Source: Helcococcus massiliensis (GTDB lineage Bacteria > Bacillota > Clostridia > Tissierellales > Peptoniphilaceae). Taken from it: a stretch of DNA of 64,000 bases. The notes beneath the pieces were generated by a model. That model was given only the letters and a program-made list of their open reading frames with translations, did not search any database and was not told the DNA's origin. The stretch's first letter is position 1. Each line of letters opens with the position of its first letter. The stretch is taken from positions 124,001-188,000 of the forward strand of contig NZ_OGVE01000003.1 of NCBI RefSeq assembly GCF_900258485.1, written 5' to 3'. Made by a program: the position numbers and the translations under genes. Shown piece after piece: positions 1-9,242 of this stretch.

Positions 1-917
1 CCAACCTCCAACTTATCAGCTAGTCCAGCTGCAACCATGTTTTTAGCTACATATCTTGCCATATAGGTTGCTGACCTATCTACCTTTGATGGATCTTTAC
101 CTGAAAAGGCTCCACCGCCATGTCTAGAAAAACCACCATAGGTATCTACTATTATTTTTCTACCAGTTAAGCCTACATCAGATTGAGGTCCACCTATTAC
201 AAACCTACCTGTTGGATTTACTAAGTATTTGGTATCTTCATCTACTAAAGCTGCAGGGATTACTTCTTTTATCACTTTTTCTATAACATCTTTTTTGATA
301 GTATCCAAGCTTATATGGTCATCGTGTTGGGTGGATACTAAAACTGTATCTATTCTTTTAGCTAGGCCATCCACATATTCCACTGTTACTTGTGATTTTC
401 CATCTGGTCTTAAGTAATCTATGGTATTGTCTTCTCTTAAATCTGCTAGTTTTTTAGCTAACTTGTGGGATAATACTAAAGGCATTGGCATGTATTCTTC
501 AGTTTCATTGCAAGCATAACCAAATACAATACCTTGGTCTCCTGCCCCAATTTGATCATATGGGTCACTACTTTCTTCTTTAATTTCTAGAGAATTATCA
601 ACACCTAAAGCAATATCTGCTGACTGTTCATTTATATCCACAAGTATTTTTATTCCATCTGCTGTAAATCCGTATTCTTCCTTATTATAACCAATTTCAT
701 CTATAGTTTTTCTAGCAATTTCTTCAACATCAACATTTGCTGTAGAAGATATTTCCCCAGTGATGAATACTAAATTTGGAGACGCCATTACTTCACATGC
801 TACTCTAGCATTTTTATCTTGGGCTAAATATGCATCTAAAATAGAATCTGAGATTTGATCACATACCTTATCTGGGTGACCTTGAGTAACTGACTCAGAT
901 GTAAGTAGTTTTTTCAT
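1..917 (-). CDS. metK: S-adenosylmethionine synthetase (3' end cut by window edge)
   Basis: Makes S-adenosylmethionine from methionine and ATP in the cytoplasm. About 305 N-terminal residues of a family that is usually near 395 are visible; the C-terminus lies beyond the left edge. The start [17 protein letters not shown] carries the ATP-binding GHPDK motif at about residues 13-17. GAGDQG (about 120) and GGAFSGKD (about 280) are the other family signatures. The ATG at 917-915 follows GGAAGG. A SAM-I riboswitch and its own promoter lie directly upstream, so the gene should be shut off when SAM is plentiful. Identification is secure. Confidence 0.97.
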   Translation of the reverse strand, partial: MKKLLTSESVTQGHPDKVCDQISDSILDAYLAQDKNARVACEVMASPNLVFITGEISSTANVDVEEIARKTIDEIGYNKEEYGFTADGIKILVDINEQSADIALGVDNSLEIKEESSDPYDQIGAGDQGIVFGYACNETEEYMPMPLVLSHKLAKKLADLREDNTIDYLRPDGKSQVTVEYVDGLAKRIDTVLVSTQHDDHISLDTIKKDVIEKVIKEVIPAALVDEDTKYLVNPTGRFVIGGPQSDVGLTGRKIIVDTYGGFSRHGGGAFSGKDPSKVDRSATYMARYVAKNMVAAGLADKLEV

Positions 918-960
918 TTTTCCTTCCTTTCTTTATATCTTTATCAATTCTTTTTTAAAT

Positions 961-988
961 AAAAAATAGCTTACCTGATTGGTAAGCT
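961..988 (-). terminator. Rho-independent terminator, expression platform of the SAM riboswitch
   Basis: On the minus strand AGCTTACC, loop AATCA, GGTAAGCT is followed by ATTTTTT. It sits between the riboswitch aptamer and metK, where S-box terminators act. Confidence 0.9.
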
Positions 989-992
989 TAAA

Positions 993-1087
993 ATCTTATC
1001 TTTCAGGTTGTCCTGCGGAATTTAGCACCTAATTTAATAGGTTGCCGGGCTTCAACGGGTCCGTCCCTCTGCCACTCTTGATAAAAT
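993..1087 (-). promoter_or_regulatory. SAM-I riboswitch (S-box) aptamer
   Basis: Read on the minus strand, the leader contains the S-box core elements AGAGTGGCAGAGGGA, GAAGCCCGGCAACC and AGGTGCTAAATTCC in the right order. It is closed by a P1 helix (TTATC at about 1084-1080 with GATAA at about 1000-996). In this family SAM binding stabilises P1 and lets the terminator at 961-988 form. The downstream gene is metK, as expected. Confidence 0.96.
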
Positions 1088-1108
1088 ATATATTTAATTT
1101 GCTATATG

Positions 1109-1137
1109 AGTATATATCTTTGTTAGGCTAAAGTCAA
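1109..1137 (-). promoter_or_regulatory. Sigma-A type promoter of metK
   Basis: The minus strand has TTGACT (1137-1132), a 17-nt spacer and TATACT (1114-1109). Predicted transcription would begin about 15 nt before the S-box aptamer. The -35 begins immediately after the stop codon of queH, so metK is probably its own unit. Confidence 0.8.
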
Positions 1138-1857
1138 CTAATTGTTGTTAGTATGTATACCTTTAAGGTCTTCTTTCAGTTCTTTATCTAATTGGTCTTC
1201 ACTTTTTAATTCCATATTTTTCATTCTTTCTTGGGATTCTTTTAGAGAAAATACACACCCACAATAGTTTTGCCTATAGACATCATATTGGTTACATAAT
1301 TCTATAGATCTTTTAAAACCATTTTTCTTTTTGAAATCCGCATAAAGATAAGAAACATCATATTTATTTTCTAATAATTCTCCTAGATGATTTATCAAGT
1401 CAGCGTTCTTGTGCGGAGATATGGAAAGAGTAGTAGTGAAATAATCATAGCCATGTTCTTTGGCGTACTTAGCTGCTTCATTTAGTCTCAAGTCAAAGCA
1501 TAGACCACACCTTAAGCCGCCCTCTTTATCATTTTCAAAACCTTTTACAGCATCAAAATATTCTTGAGGGTTGTACTTAGCCTGGATCAATTCAATCTTA
1601 TTCACCTTATTAACTAGATCTATAAATCTCTTTTGTTCAGCTTCCCTTTTATAATATTCTTCAGAAGGGTGGATATTTGGGTTGTAATATAAAACTCCTA
1701 TATCAAAATGTGGTGAAAGGTACTCTAATACATAGGTTGAACAAGGAGCACAACAAGAATGAAGAAGCAATTTAGGAATCCTTCCTTTTTCTGATTCCTT
1801 GGCTAATATATCTTCCATTTTTTTCTGATAATTAATTTTTGATCTTGTCTTTTCCAT
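1138..1857 (-). CDS. queH: Epoxyqueuosine reductase QueH
   Basis: Catalyses the last step of queuosine biosynthesis in tRNA, reducing epoxyqueuosine to queuosine. The QueH (DUF208) signatures are present: LHSCCAPCS near residue 33, RCGLCFDLR near 117, and a C-terminal YCGCVFS. These cysteines bind an Fe-S cluster and a second metal in the family. I chose the ATG at 1857 because AAGGGAG lies five bases upstream; the reading frame is open for 19 more codons but without a ribosome site. About 239 aa, normal for the family. The gene stands alone between the panE-like gene and metK. Confidence 0.93.
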   Translation of the reverse strand: MEKTRSKINYQKKMEDILAKESEKGRIPKLLLHSCCAPCSTYVLEYLSPHFDIGVLYYNPNIHPSEEYYKREAEQKRFIDLVNKVNKIELIQAKYNPQEYFDAVKGFENDKEGGLRCGLCFDLRLNEAAKYAKEHGYDYFTTTLSISPHKNADLINHLGELLENKYDVSYLYADFKKKNGFKRSIELCNQYDVYRQNYCGCVFSLKESQERMKNMELKSEDQLDKELKEDLKGIHTNNN

Positions 1858-1913
1858 ATATACTCCCTTAAAAATTATATATATAATATTATCACTTTTA
1901 TTAATATATGACA

Positions 1914-1948
1914 AAAAGGCTTATAACTTAACAAGTTACAAGCCTTTT
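1914..1948 (-). terminator. Terminator after the panE-like gene
   Basis: AAAAGGCTTGTAACTT and its partner form a near-perfect hairpin. T residues follow on the minus strand and A residues precede it, so it could act in either direction. Confidence 0.8.
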
Positions 1949-1971
1949 ATAAAGTCTAAATCAATATATTA

Positions 1972-2895
1972 TTATTTAATTCCTAATACTTTCTCTTTAG
2001 TATGAATCAAATCAGTAATTAATTCACAATATGGTGTGTCAATTCCGAATTCTTTACCTTTTCTAGCAACCGCACCATTTAAGTAGTCAATTTCTGTAGG
2101 TCTGTGGTTTTGAACTAAGTCTTGGTGCATTGATGGATAATGTGCTGCAGCTACTTCACTTGTGTGCATTACATAGTCTGTAATTTCTTGTTCATCTAAT
2201 TTAACACCTGAAGCTTCACCAACTAATACAAATTCATGGATAATTTCTTTTACAACTCTTAGACCTTCTTCTGTTGCAAATAATTCTCCAATTGTACAGT
2301 CTAATAAAGCACAGTTAGAATTCATTGTACCGTTAACACATGCTTTTCTCCAAATTGAAGGAAGCACATCTTCATCATAGGTTACATTCAATTTAGCATC
2401 ATTCATCATGTCAACTAATTTTTCTGCACCTTCTTTACCGCTTTCATCTATAGCTTGTAAGTTAACTGTACCTGTAGCTGATAAGTGAACTTTACCAGGT
2501 CCTTTTAAGCCTGCTGTCCATACAGTAACACCCATGATTATATCCTTTTCTGGTATGTATTGTTTAATAACATCTTCATGGCCTAAACCGTTTAATAGGC
2601 ATAATACTTTTGTATTTTCACCAATAATTTGTTGGATGCTTTCTAACATAGTAGGTAATTGCATAGCTTTTGTAAATAAAATAATGTAATCTGCTTCTTC
2701 TGTTGCTTCAGTAGGTTTCATTATTTCCATTTTTACATTGTCATTAATGTCACCTTCTACTTGTAATCCATTTTCTTTAATGGCTTTGATGTGGTCTTCC
2801 CACATATCTAATAAAACTACATCATACCCTGCTTTTTGTAGTTGGTAACCAAATCTACAACCCATAGCGCCAGCGCCTGCAATATATGTTAACAT
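1972..2895 (-). CDS. panE: Ketopantoate reductase family protein (2-dehydropantoate 2-reductase)
   Basis: NADPH-dependent reductase family that makes pantoate for coenzyme A. The N-terminal Rossmann motif GAGAMGCRFG is at residues 7-16. The middle shows LNGLGHE (about 121) and the catalytic-lysine helix WRKACVNGTMN at about 181. The C-terminal domain has SMHQDLVQNHRPTEIDYLNG, typical of ApbA/PanE. Length 307 aa is normal and AAGGAG precedes the ATG. The only close partner is a PTS IIC-like membrane gene 99 bp upstream on the same strand, and no other pantothenate gene is near. The true substrate may therefore be another 2-oxo acid; paralogues of this family are common. Confidence 0.85.
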   Translation of the reverse strand: MLTYIAGAGAMGCRFGYQLQKAGYDVVLLDMWEDHIKAIKENGLQVEGDINDNVKMEIMKPTEATEEADYIILFTKAMQLPTMLESIQQIIGENTKVLCLLNGLGHEDVIKQYIPEKDIIMGVTVWTAGLKGPGKVHLSATGTVNLQAIDESGKEGAEKLVDMMNDAKLNVTYDEDVLPSIWRKACVNGTMNSNCALLDCTIGELFATEEGLRVVKEIIHEFVLVGEASGVKLDEQEITDYVMHTSEVAAAHYPSMHQDLVQNHRPTEIDYLNGAVARKGKEFGIDTPYCELITDLIHTKEKVLGIK

Positions 2896-2994
2896 AATTA
2901 TCTCCTTTATATTTTTCTTAAATATATTGTTTCCTATTTTATTATAACATCTTAAACTTTGTTATATTATAAACTCTACTATTTATTTTACTTA

Positions 2995-4062
2995 TTAACC
3001 TTTGAATTTAAATATTTCAGGTTCATAAATGTGTAATACATCACACATCACTTTATTTACTATAAATCCTACAGCAAATGGTACTACTATCCAAGTTAAT
3101 ACCATAACTAAGACACCTATATTTCCAGCATTTAATGCTGCTAGAGGTGATACTAAACCTACTAAACCGAATCCAGCTGTTCCTGGTGTACCAACCATGT
3201 TTAATATTGGAACACTTAATGAGCTGATAGCTGCTGTTATCGCAACTGGTAATCCTATTATTGGATTTGTTAAGAAGTTTGGCATCATCATCTTCATAGC
3301 ACCTAAACCAATAGCAACAGGAACACCTGCTTTATTGGATTTCATAGTTGCCCATACTAAAAATGCTGCTGCTGAAGCAACACCCATACCAGCTGCTGCT
3401 GAAGATATACCATTTAATCCAATTGCTAAACCTATAGCTACTGTTGATATAGGGCTTATGATTATAATTGAGAATGATACTGCAATTAAAATACTCATTA
3501 TCATTGGTTGTAATGTAGTAAATGAGTTAATACCTTGTCCTATTACAGATGTAATCATTGAAACATATGGTAATGTTAATGTTCCTATAAATCCTACACC
3601 TGCTCCTACTATAATTGGCATTAAAACTAAGTTTAGAGAACCTAATTTATCCCCAATCCATTTAACTACTAAAACAGCTAAGGCTGCTGTAAGCATTGTA
3701 TTGATAACATCACCTATTCCAGATAATTGGAAAATAAATGCTGGATCAGCGTTTCCTACTGTAGCATTAATGTATTTCCATGCTCCAGACCCTATAAATG
3801 CTGCACCACCAACACATGATGATTGAATAGGATTTAATTTAAATTGCATAGCAATTAAATAACCCGCCATTACTGATGTCAAGAATTGAAATACTTGTAC
3901 AACATGTAAGAAATCAGCAGCAATTTGGTTGGATGCTAATGGTCTTAAAAATGTAGCTAAGATTGCATTTGGTATTAAAGCTACAACTATAGCTATGGTT
4001 GCTCCATTTAATACTTTTAATATAAATGAGCCAACAGTTTCTCTGTTTTTTACTTCTGTCAT
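2995..4062 (-). CDS. PTS_EIIC_2-family membrane transporter
   Basis: A 355-aa polytopic membrane protein with about ten hydrophobic segments rich in Gly, Ala and Ile. It resembles the PTS transporter subunit IIC group (PF13303 type) in length and in motifs such as SVMAGYLIAMQFKLNPIQS and GTPGTAGFGLVGLVSP. No EIIA or EIIB gene or domain is present here, so sugar phosphotransfer is unproven. The neighbouring ketopantoate-reductase-like gene lies 99 bp downstream and may share a transcript. RBS AAGGAG precedes the ATG. The family call is fairly sure; the substrate is unknown. Confidence 0.8.
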   Translation of the reverse strand: MTEVKNRETVGSFILKVLNGATIAIVVALIPNAILATFLRPLASNQIAADFLHVVQVFQFLTSVMAGYLIAMQFKLNPIQSSCVGGAAFIGSGAWKYINATVGNADPAFIFQLSGIGDVINTMLTAALAVLVVKWIGDKLGSLNLVLMPIIVGAGVGFIGTLTLPYVSMITSVIGQGINSFTTLQPMIMSILIAVSFSIIIISPISTVAIGLAIGLNGISSAAAGMGVASAAAFLVWATMKSNKAGVPVAIGLGAMKMMMPNFLTNPIIGLPVAITAAISSLSVPILNMVGTPGTAGFGLVGLVSPLAALNAGNIGVLVMVLTWIVVPFAVGFIVNKVMCDVLHIYEPEIFKFKG

Positions 4063-4170
4063 AATTTACTCCTTGTTAATGCTAATATTTCATCACCAAT
4101 AAGAGATTGGACGAATCAAATATAGCTAAATATAATTAATAATAAAAATAATAATTTATGTATTTAAAAT

Positions 4171-4205
4171 AAAAAATGGCTTAAATATATTATAGTTAAG
4201 CCATT
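4171..4205 (-). terminator. Terminator of the rplJ-rplL operon
   Basis: AATGGCTTAA pairs with TTAAGCCATT and is followed by TTTTTTATTTT on the minus strand, about 30 bp after the rplL stop. Confidence 0.85.
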
Positions 4206-4233
4206 AATTTATTTTTTTAACTTGTAAAATTAA

Positions 4234-4617
4234 CTATTTTAATTCTACTGAAGCACCAGCTTCTTCTAATTTTTCTTTGATTTGGTTAGCTTCGTCTGCT
4301 GGAACACCTTCTTTAACTGCTTTTGGTGCACCGTCAACTAATTCTTTAGCTTCTTTTAATCCTAATCCTGTAATTTCTCTTACAACTTTAATTACGTTGA
4401 TTTTACCTGAACCAGCACTTGTTAATACTACATCAAAGTCTGATTTTTCTTCTGCTGCAGCTGCTTCTCCACCTGCTGCTGGTGCTGCTGCTACTGCTGC
4501 TACTGGAGCTGCTGCTGAAACACCAAATTCTTCTTCTAAAGCTTTTACTAATTCTGATAATTCTAATACTGTTAATGATTTTACATCTTCAATTAATTGT
4601 GTTAATTTTTCTGACAT
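4234..4617 (-). CDS. rplL: 50S ribosomal protein L7/L12
   Basis: Stalk protein of the large subunit that recruits translation GTPases. The sequence is textbook: an N-terminal dimerisation helix ([20 protein letters not shown]), an Ala-rich hinge at about residues 35-55, and a C-terminal domain with [20 protein letters not shown]. Length 127 aa is slightly above the usual 120-125. It follows rplJ by 17 bp and ends the operon. The alanine-rich hinge produces long spurious reading frames on the opposite strand. Confidence 0.98.
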   Translation of the reverse strand: MSEKLTQLIEDVKSLTVLELSELVKALEEEFGVSAAAPVAAVAAAPAAGGEAAAAEEKSDFDVVLTSAGSGKINVIKVVREITGLGLKEAKELVDGAPKAVKEGVPADEANQIKEKLEEAGASVELK

Positions 4618-4634
4618 TTTGTCCTCCTATATAA

Positions 4635-5168
4635 TTATGCTTCTTGTTCTTTTTTTTCTTTTACTGCATTTAATGCATATACTAGACTGCTTAATGTTGC
4701 GTTTAACACGCTAGCAAATCCTTGAATAGGTGCGTTCAATCCACCTAATACTTGTGCTAATAAAACTTCCTTTGTTGGTAGTTTTGCTAAAGCTTTTACA
4801 CTATCAGCGTCAACAACCTTTCCATCAATAATACCAGCTTTTACCTTTAAAGCTTCGTGATCTTTTGCAAAATCTACTGATATTTTTGGTCCTTGAACCA
4901 TGTCCTCGTTACTAAATACAAAACCATTTGGTCCTGATAAGTACTCTTCATAGCCTTCATAACCTAGTTCAGAAAGAGCTATGTTTACTAAAGTATTTTT
5001 GTATACTTTGTAGTTTACACCAGCTTCTCTATATTGCTTTCTAAGTTCTGAAATATCTGCTACATTAAGTCCACGATATTCAACGATTGAGATGGATTTT
5101 GAGTTTTCAATAGCTTCTTTGATTTCTTGAACCACAGCTTGTTTGTGTGTCAAAGTTGACTTACTCAT
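4635..5168 (-). CDS. rplJ: 50S ribosomal protein L10
   Basis: Base of the ribosomal stalk; it binds 23S rRNA and anchors L7/L12 dimers. The 177-aa sequence shows VEYRGLNVADISELRKQYREA at about residues 29-49 with KVYKNTLVNIAL following, both characteristic. The C-terminal helix that binds L7/L12 is present. The gene lies between a structured L10 leader and rplL. In this family the L10-L12 complex binds the leader and represses its own operon. RBS GGAGG precedes the ATG. Confidence 0.98.
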   Translation of the reverse strand: MSKSTLTHKQAVVQEIKEAIENSKSISIVEYRGLNVADISELRKQYREAGVNYKVYKNTLVNIALSELGYEGYEEYLSGPNGFVFSNEDMVQGPKISVDFAKDHEALKVKAGIIDGKVVDADSVKALAKLPTKEVLLAQVLGGLNAPIQGFASVLNATLSSLVYALNAVKEKKEQEA

Positions 5169-5212
5169 TTTTCACCTCCATAGTTATTTTGGCTACTTTC
5201 GCATCAATTTAT

Positions 5213-5320
5213 AAAAAAACTCCTCACGAAAAGACGCAAGGAGATAATAATCATTATCATGCTCCTATATAGGATGATTTTTAAGGTTGCCCTCCTATAG
5301 TCTTTGGTAGCCTATTTAAT
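5213..5320 (-). promoter_or_regulatory. Ribosomal protein L10 leader with terminator
   Basis: The minus-strand leader contains GGCTACCAAAGACTATAGG and GGGCAACC, resembling the L10-binding fold of L10 leader RNAs. It ends in a hairpin CTCCTTGCG-TCTTTT-CGTGAGGAG followed by seven T (5243-5213). Such leaders let the L10(L12)4 complex attenuate rplJ-rplL. The boundaries are approximate. Confidence 0.85.
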
Positions 5321-5360
5321 ATACCTATGAATAATATCACTTTATATAAATAAAGTCAAA

Positions 5361-6068
5361 TTATTTTGTAGCTATTTCTACTATTCTAGTTGGATTTAAT
5401 TTTACTCCAGGTCCCATAGTAGATGTAACTGTAACTGATCTTAAGTATTTACCCTTAGCTGAAGCTGGTTTATCTTTTATAACAGCTGCTAGAAGTGTTT
5501 TTACGTTATCAAATAATTGTTCTTCTGTAAATGAAGCTTTACCTACTGGTACGTGAACGATATTTTGCTTATCTGTTCTATATTCTACCTTACCTGATTT
5601 AGCTTCTTTAACCGCTTTTGCAACATCCATTGTAACTGTTCCAGTTTTTGGGTTTGGCATTAATCCTCTTGGTCCTAATGCTCTACCAATTTTACCAACT
5701 TGACCCATCATATCTGGTGTAGCAATTGCAACATCAAATTCCATCCAACCTTCGTTTTGAACTCTGTCTACTAGGTCTTCACCTGCAAAGTCTGCTCCAG
5801 CATCTAAAGCTTCTTGAACTTTTTCACCCTTTGCAAATACTGCTACTCTAACATCTCTACCTGTACCGTGTGGTAGTACTACAGTATTTCTAACTTGTTG
5901 GTCTGCGTGTCTTGAGTCAACACCTAATTTAATGTGTAATTCTACTGTTTCATCAAATTTTGCTGTAGCAGCTTTTTTAACTATTGCAACAGCTTCGTCA
6001 ATTTCATATTGTGTATTTTTATCGTATAATTCCGCTAACGCTTCGTATCTCTTTCCTCTTTTTGGCAT
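5361..6068 (-). CDS. rplA: 50S ribosomal protein L1
   Basis: Binds 23S rRNA at the L1 stalk and helps release tRNA from the E site; in many bacteria it also represses its own mRNA. The 235-aa sequence starts [10 protein letters not shown] and contains the L1 signature [18 protein letters not shown] at about residues 127-144. It follows rplK by 37 bp in the usual order, after nusG. The distance to rplJ is larger and holds the L10 leader, so rplJ-rplL are separately controlled. Confidence 0.98.
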   Translation of the reverse strand: MPKRGKRYEALAELYDKNTQYEIDEAVAIVKKAATAKFDETVELHIKLGVDSRHADQQVRNTVVLPHGTGRDVRVAVFAKGEKVQEALDAGADFAGEDLVDRVQNEGWMEFDVAIATPDMMGQVGKIGRALGPRGLMPNPKTGTVTMDVAKAVKEAKSGKVEYRTDKQNIVHVPVGKASFTEEQLFDNVKTLLAAVIKDKPASAKGKYLRSVTVTSTMGPGVKLNPTRIVEIATK

Positions 6069-6105
6069 TCTTTCCTCCTTGTGGTTTAACGAAAAATTTC
6101 TCCCA

Positions 6106-6531
6106 CTAATCTTCTACTGTAATTCCCATTGATCTTGCTGTACCTGCAACCATGCTCATTGCAGATTCTAATGTAGCTGCGTTTAAGTCTGGTTTTTTGA
6201 TTTCAGCAATTTCTTTAACTTGCTCTTTTGTTAATTTACCAACTTTATTTTTGTTTGGTTCACCTGAAGCTTTATCCAATCCTAATGCTTTTTTGATTAG
6301 TACTGGTGCTGGTGGTGTCTTTGTGATAAATGAAAATGTTCTATCAGCATAAATTGTCAATACTACTGGTATAATCATTCCATTTTGGTCAGCTGTTTGA
6401 GCATTAAATGCCTTTGTAAATTCCATAATATTGATACCTGTAGGTCCTAATACTGTACCTACTGGTGGTGCTGGTGTTGCTTTTCCAGCTGGTATTTGTA
6501 ATTTAACTATTGATTGTACTTTTTTAGCCAT
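6106..6531 (-). CDS. rplK: 50S ribosomal protein L11
   Basis: Part of the GTPase-associated centre of the large subunit; needed for RelA activation and for termination in known systems. The 141-aa sequence has the N-terminal [20 protein letters not shown] motif and a C-terminal RNA-binding domain ending [13 protein letters not shown]. Position between nusG and rplA is universal in this group. RBS AGGAGG precedes the ATG. Confidence 0.98.
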   Translation of the reverse strand: MAKKVQSIVKLQIPAGKATPAPPVGTVLGPTGINIMEFTKAFNAQTADQNGMIIPVVLTIYADRTFSFITKTPPAPVLIKKALGLDKASGEPNKNKVGKLTKEQVKEIAEIKKPDLNAATLESAMSMVAGTARSMGITVED

Positions 6532-6590
6532 TATTTCCTCCTAAATCGCTAATGTGGTTTGCGGAGAGTATCCTCCCACTAAATAAGATG

Positions 6591-7136
6591 CTATTTAAAA
6601 TAATCGAAAGGTACTTCTGCTGCAGTTTCCCTTCCAAGAAAGTCTATAGTTGCATTAATTGTTTGTTTTTCATAGTTTATTTCTACTACTGTAGCCATAT
6701 AACCTTTGAAATTACCTTCAGTTAACTCTACAGAATCTCCTATATTGATTCCTAAATCTTCTGCGTTTAATTTTACTGATATTGGATCTTCAGATTCTAT
6801 ACCAAAGTCTTTTATCTCTTTTGGACTCAAAGGAACTGGGTCCCCATCTGGTCCAATAAAACCAGTAACTCCTCTAGTATTTCTTACCAAATACCAGTTT
6901 CTAGAATCAACTATCATCTTAATTAGTACATATCCAGGGAAAACTTTTCTTTCTTTAATCTTCTTTTCCCCTCTAACTATATCTTCGTACTCTTCCATAG
7001 GAACTCTAACATCGAAAATGTTATGTGAACTCCCATTTTCTATCATGTTTTCTATTTTACTTTTAACTTTGTTTTCATGTCCTGAATAAGTATGAACAAC
7101 ATACCAATTCGCTTGTTCAATATTTTCGTTGTCCAT
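6591..7136 (-). CDS. nusG: Transcription termination/antitermination factor NusG
   Basis: Binds RNA polymerase and modulates pausing, termination and coupling to ribosomes. The NGN domain begins NWYVVHTYSGHENKVK (about residues 10-25) and includes FPGYVLIKM. The C-terminal KOW domain shows GDSVELTEGNFKGYMATV at about 133-150. Length 181 aa is typical. It lies 16 bp after secE and before rplK. A rho gene is also present in this window at 25.7 kb, so a NusG-Rho partnership is possible. Confidence 0.97.
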   Translation of the reverse strand: MDNENIEQANWYVVHTYSGHENKVKSKIENMIENGSSHNIFDVRVPMEEYEDIVRGEKKIKERKVFPGYVLIKMIVDSRNWYLVRNTRGVTGFIGPDGDPVPLSPKEIKDFGIESEDPISVKLNAEDLGINIGDSVELTEGNFKGYMATVVEINYEKQTINATIDFLGRETAAEVPFDYFK

Positions 7137-7152
7137 TAGATTCTCCTTCTAC

Positions 7153-7338
7153 TTATACAGTGAATGATAAAATAAATTGGAATATTGTATCTAGTAATTT
7201 AACTAAGATTGACATACCTATTAAAGCTGCAATTACAACTAAAGTTGATTTGAAAACTTCATTTTTTGTAGGCCATGTAATCTTTTTAAATTCGTTTCTT
7301 ATTCCTCTGAAAAAACCTGTTTTCTTTTTTTCTGTCAT
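7153..7338 (-). CDS. secE: Preprotein translocase subunit SecE
   Basis: Small essential subunit of the SecYEG channel. It has 61 aa with one C-terminal membrane helix (STLVVIAALIGMSILVKLLD region). The conserved amphipathic segment FRGIRNEFKKITWPTKNEVF precedes it. Its place between rpmG and nusG is diagnostic. Confidence 0.96.
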   Translation of the reverse strand: MTEKKKTGFFRGIRNEFKKITWPTKNEVFKSTLVVIAALIGMSILVKLLDTIFQFILSFTV

Positions 7339-7347
7339 TTCAAACTC

Positions 7348-7497
7348 CTATTTAGTTTCTCTATGAAGAGTATGTTTTCCACAGAACTTACAGAATTTGT
7401 TTAACTCGATTCTATCTGTAGTATTTGATTTGTTCTTCATTGTGTCGTAGTTTCTTTGCTTACATTCTGTGCAAGCTAGTTTAACTTTATCTCTCAT
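7348..7497 (-). CDS. rpmG: 50S ribosomal protein L33
   Basis: A 49-aa protein starting [19 protein letters not shown]. Two Cys pairs (CTEC and CKFC) form the zinc ribbon of the C+ form of L33. The ATG at 7497 has GGAGG upstream. It is nine bases before secE and first in the rpmG-secE-nusG-rplK-rplA unit, directly behind a strong promoter. Confidence 0.95.
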   Translation of the reverse strand: MRDKVKLACTECKQRNYDTMKNKSNTTDRIELNKFCKFCGKHTLHRETK

Positions 7498-7549
7498 ACT
7501 TATACCTCCTACTTGAATTTATTAGACGGTAACTCTAATACATCTACAT

Positions 7550-7578
7550 ATTCTATAGGAAAAAGAGATAAAAGTCAA
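7550..7578 (-). promoter_or_regulatory. Promoter of the rpmG-secE-nusG-rplKA operon
   Basis: The minus strand has TTGACT (7578-7573), a 17-nt spacer and TAGAAT (7555-7550). The -35 box is one arm of an inverted repeat AGTCAA-N7-TTGACT (7591-7573), which might also end transcripts arriving from the ABC exporter operon. Confidence 0.82.
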
Positions 7579-7607
7579 TGTTTCTTTGACTCTTACCTCC
7601 TATTTCC

Positions 7608-9242
7608 TTAATCATGAATTTTAAATCTTTTTGGAGCAAATTTATATACTAAAAAACCACCTAAAATTAAATATATTACTACAAATATCAATATATATTT
7701 GAAGATTAAATCTTTAGAATCAGATGTTCCAGAAAAATACATTATCATATAAATAACATAGGTTAAACCGGAATATAGTGGATTTTTTACCTTTGCGCTC
7801 TCTGTAAATGGTTGAAGTAAATAGTATATATATAGGTAATGCATACTAAAAAATAGCAAACCAGCGAATGATATCAATAAGAGCGAAATTGTATAAGTAT
7901 ATCCAAATGATAATGAAGCACATACTACCAATATCATCCCTAGCATAAATAAATAAGGTGATAAATAATACTTGATTAATTCCACAACCCTTATCTTTAT
8001 TGATTTTAACACATTTTCAGACGTCCTATAGTAGGCATGTCTCATTAGGTCTTTATCCATATTATAAAAACAATATTTTACAAAAAATTCACCTGTATAC
8101 ATAAAATAAGAAGCAGCAAATATTACATATGGTAGGTAAGATTTTATTTCCTCTATATCTTTAGCATTCTCTGCTAGAGGCAAATCATTATTTTGGCTAA
8201 TATAGACTGCTCCTATACTTATTCCTGTAAATATAGCAATTTTAATTATATTGCCTATCCTTACCTTCTTCTTCAAAATACTTTTATGCCTATGGAAGAA
8301 TATTTTATTTATATATTCAATGCCCTTGTAGGAAGAGAAATCTTTTCCATCTACCTTTATTTGTCCATCTTCAACCTGTAGACCCATTGCATCTATTTCA
8401 GCTTCTTCAATACTTTTTAAATCTTTGATAACTAAAAAGTTATTAGATATATATCTAATATTGTCGGTTGCCATAAATCTAAATATCAGCATTGCGAAAA
8501 CCACAATAGCTAAGAAAAGCATTAATGGGTTAAAAAGTACTTGTACATCGATAATTTTTCCCATGCCAATTAAAACTATTAAAGCTATAAGCAAGATAAC
8601 CATTAGTGGATATACTATATAGTTGTAGACTTTAAATTTGTCCTTTGTTAAGTTTCTCTTCAAAAATATATAGGCGACTATAAACCTCAAGGAATAAGCT
8701 ATCATAGTAAAGGAAAACACATTTAAATAACTAATATTCACTTGGCCAAAAAATCCACCTGCTATTTTTAATATAATATAGTAAATTAAGCTAAATGAAA
8801 TTACATTTAATATAGTTTGATAAAAGTATGATGACAAATAATATTTTTTTGGATCTAATTTCATTTGCTTTATAAAAATATAGCTAGTCGTATTGTTAGT
8901 ATAGAAAAAATCATAATCTCTAAAGGTCCCAATAAGGGTTAAGCCAGCTATATAAAATAAAATCATCTCAGTATTTTTAGGAATGCTTACTTCAAAAAAA
9001 TCTAAAGTCATAGATAAAACAACAAAATACATTACAAGATAATATATTACTTTATTAAATATGGACCTTAAAAATCCAAATAAAATAGACAAGGGTAAAA
9101 TTAAGAAGTCTATTTTATGGATCCATTTATTTGAGTTTTTAAATATTTTCCCAATTAAAGGAATCTTTTTCAAAAAATAAAAGAAACCATTGTAGGCTAT
9201 TAAAAAATTATATTTAACATTTAAGGATACAGCATCAAACAT
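7608..9242 (-). CDS. ABC transporter permease, large ABC-2-like membrane protein
   Basis: A 544-aa protein with roughly ten to twelve hydrophobic segments. A cytosolic stretch of about 70 residues near 275-345 holds few hydrophobics (YISNNFLVIKDLKSIEEAE onward). The start codon overlaps the upstream ATPase gene by eight bases, so the two are co-translated partners. No substrate-binding motif is recognisable; the layout resembles exporters in which one ATPase serves a large permease (the EcsAB or bacteriocin-immunity type of arrangement). The substrate is unknown. Confidence 0.8.
   Translation of the reverse strand: MFDAVSLNVKYNFLIAYNGFFYFLKKIPLIGKIFKNSNKWIHKIDFLILPLSILFGFLRSIFNKVIYYLVMYFVVLSMTLDFFEVSIPKNTEMILFYIAGLTLIGTFRDYDFFYTNNTTSYIFIKQMKLDPKKYYLSSYFYQTILNVISFSLIYYIILKIAGGFFGQVNISYLNVFSFTMIAYSLRFIVAYIFLKRNLTKDKFKVYNYIVYPLMVILLIALIVLIGMGKIIDVQVLFNPLMLFLAIVVFAMLIFRFMATDNIRYISNNFLVIKDLKSIEEAEIDAMGLQVEDGQIKVDGKDFSSYKGIEYINKIFFHRHKSILKKKVRIGNIIKIAIFTGISIGAVYISQNNDLPLAENAKDIEEIKSYLPYVIFAASYFMYTGEFFVKYCFYNMDKDLMRHAYYRTSENVLKSIKIRVVELIKYYLSPYLFMLGMILVVCASLSFGYTYTISLLLISFAGLLFFSMHYLYIYYLLQPFTESAKVKNPLYSGLTYVIYMIMYFSGTSDSKDLIFKYILIFVVIYLILGGFLVYKFAPKRFKIHD

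Noticed and set aside
3029-3826. Long plus-strand reading frame opposite the PTS IIC gene
   Set aside because: Antisense shadow of a Gly/Ala-rich membrane protein, with low-complexity composition and no ribosome site.
4277-4714. Reading frames opposite rplL
   Set aside because: Ala-rich hinge of L7/L12 read backwards; repetitive Leu or Ala/Pro products with no start signal.
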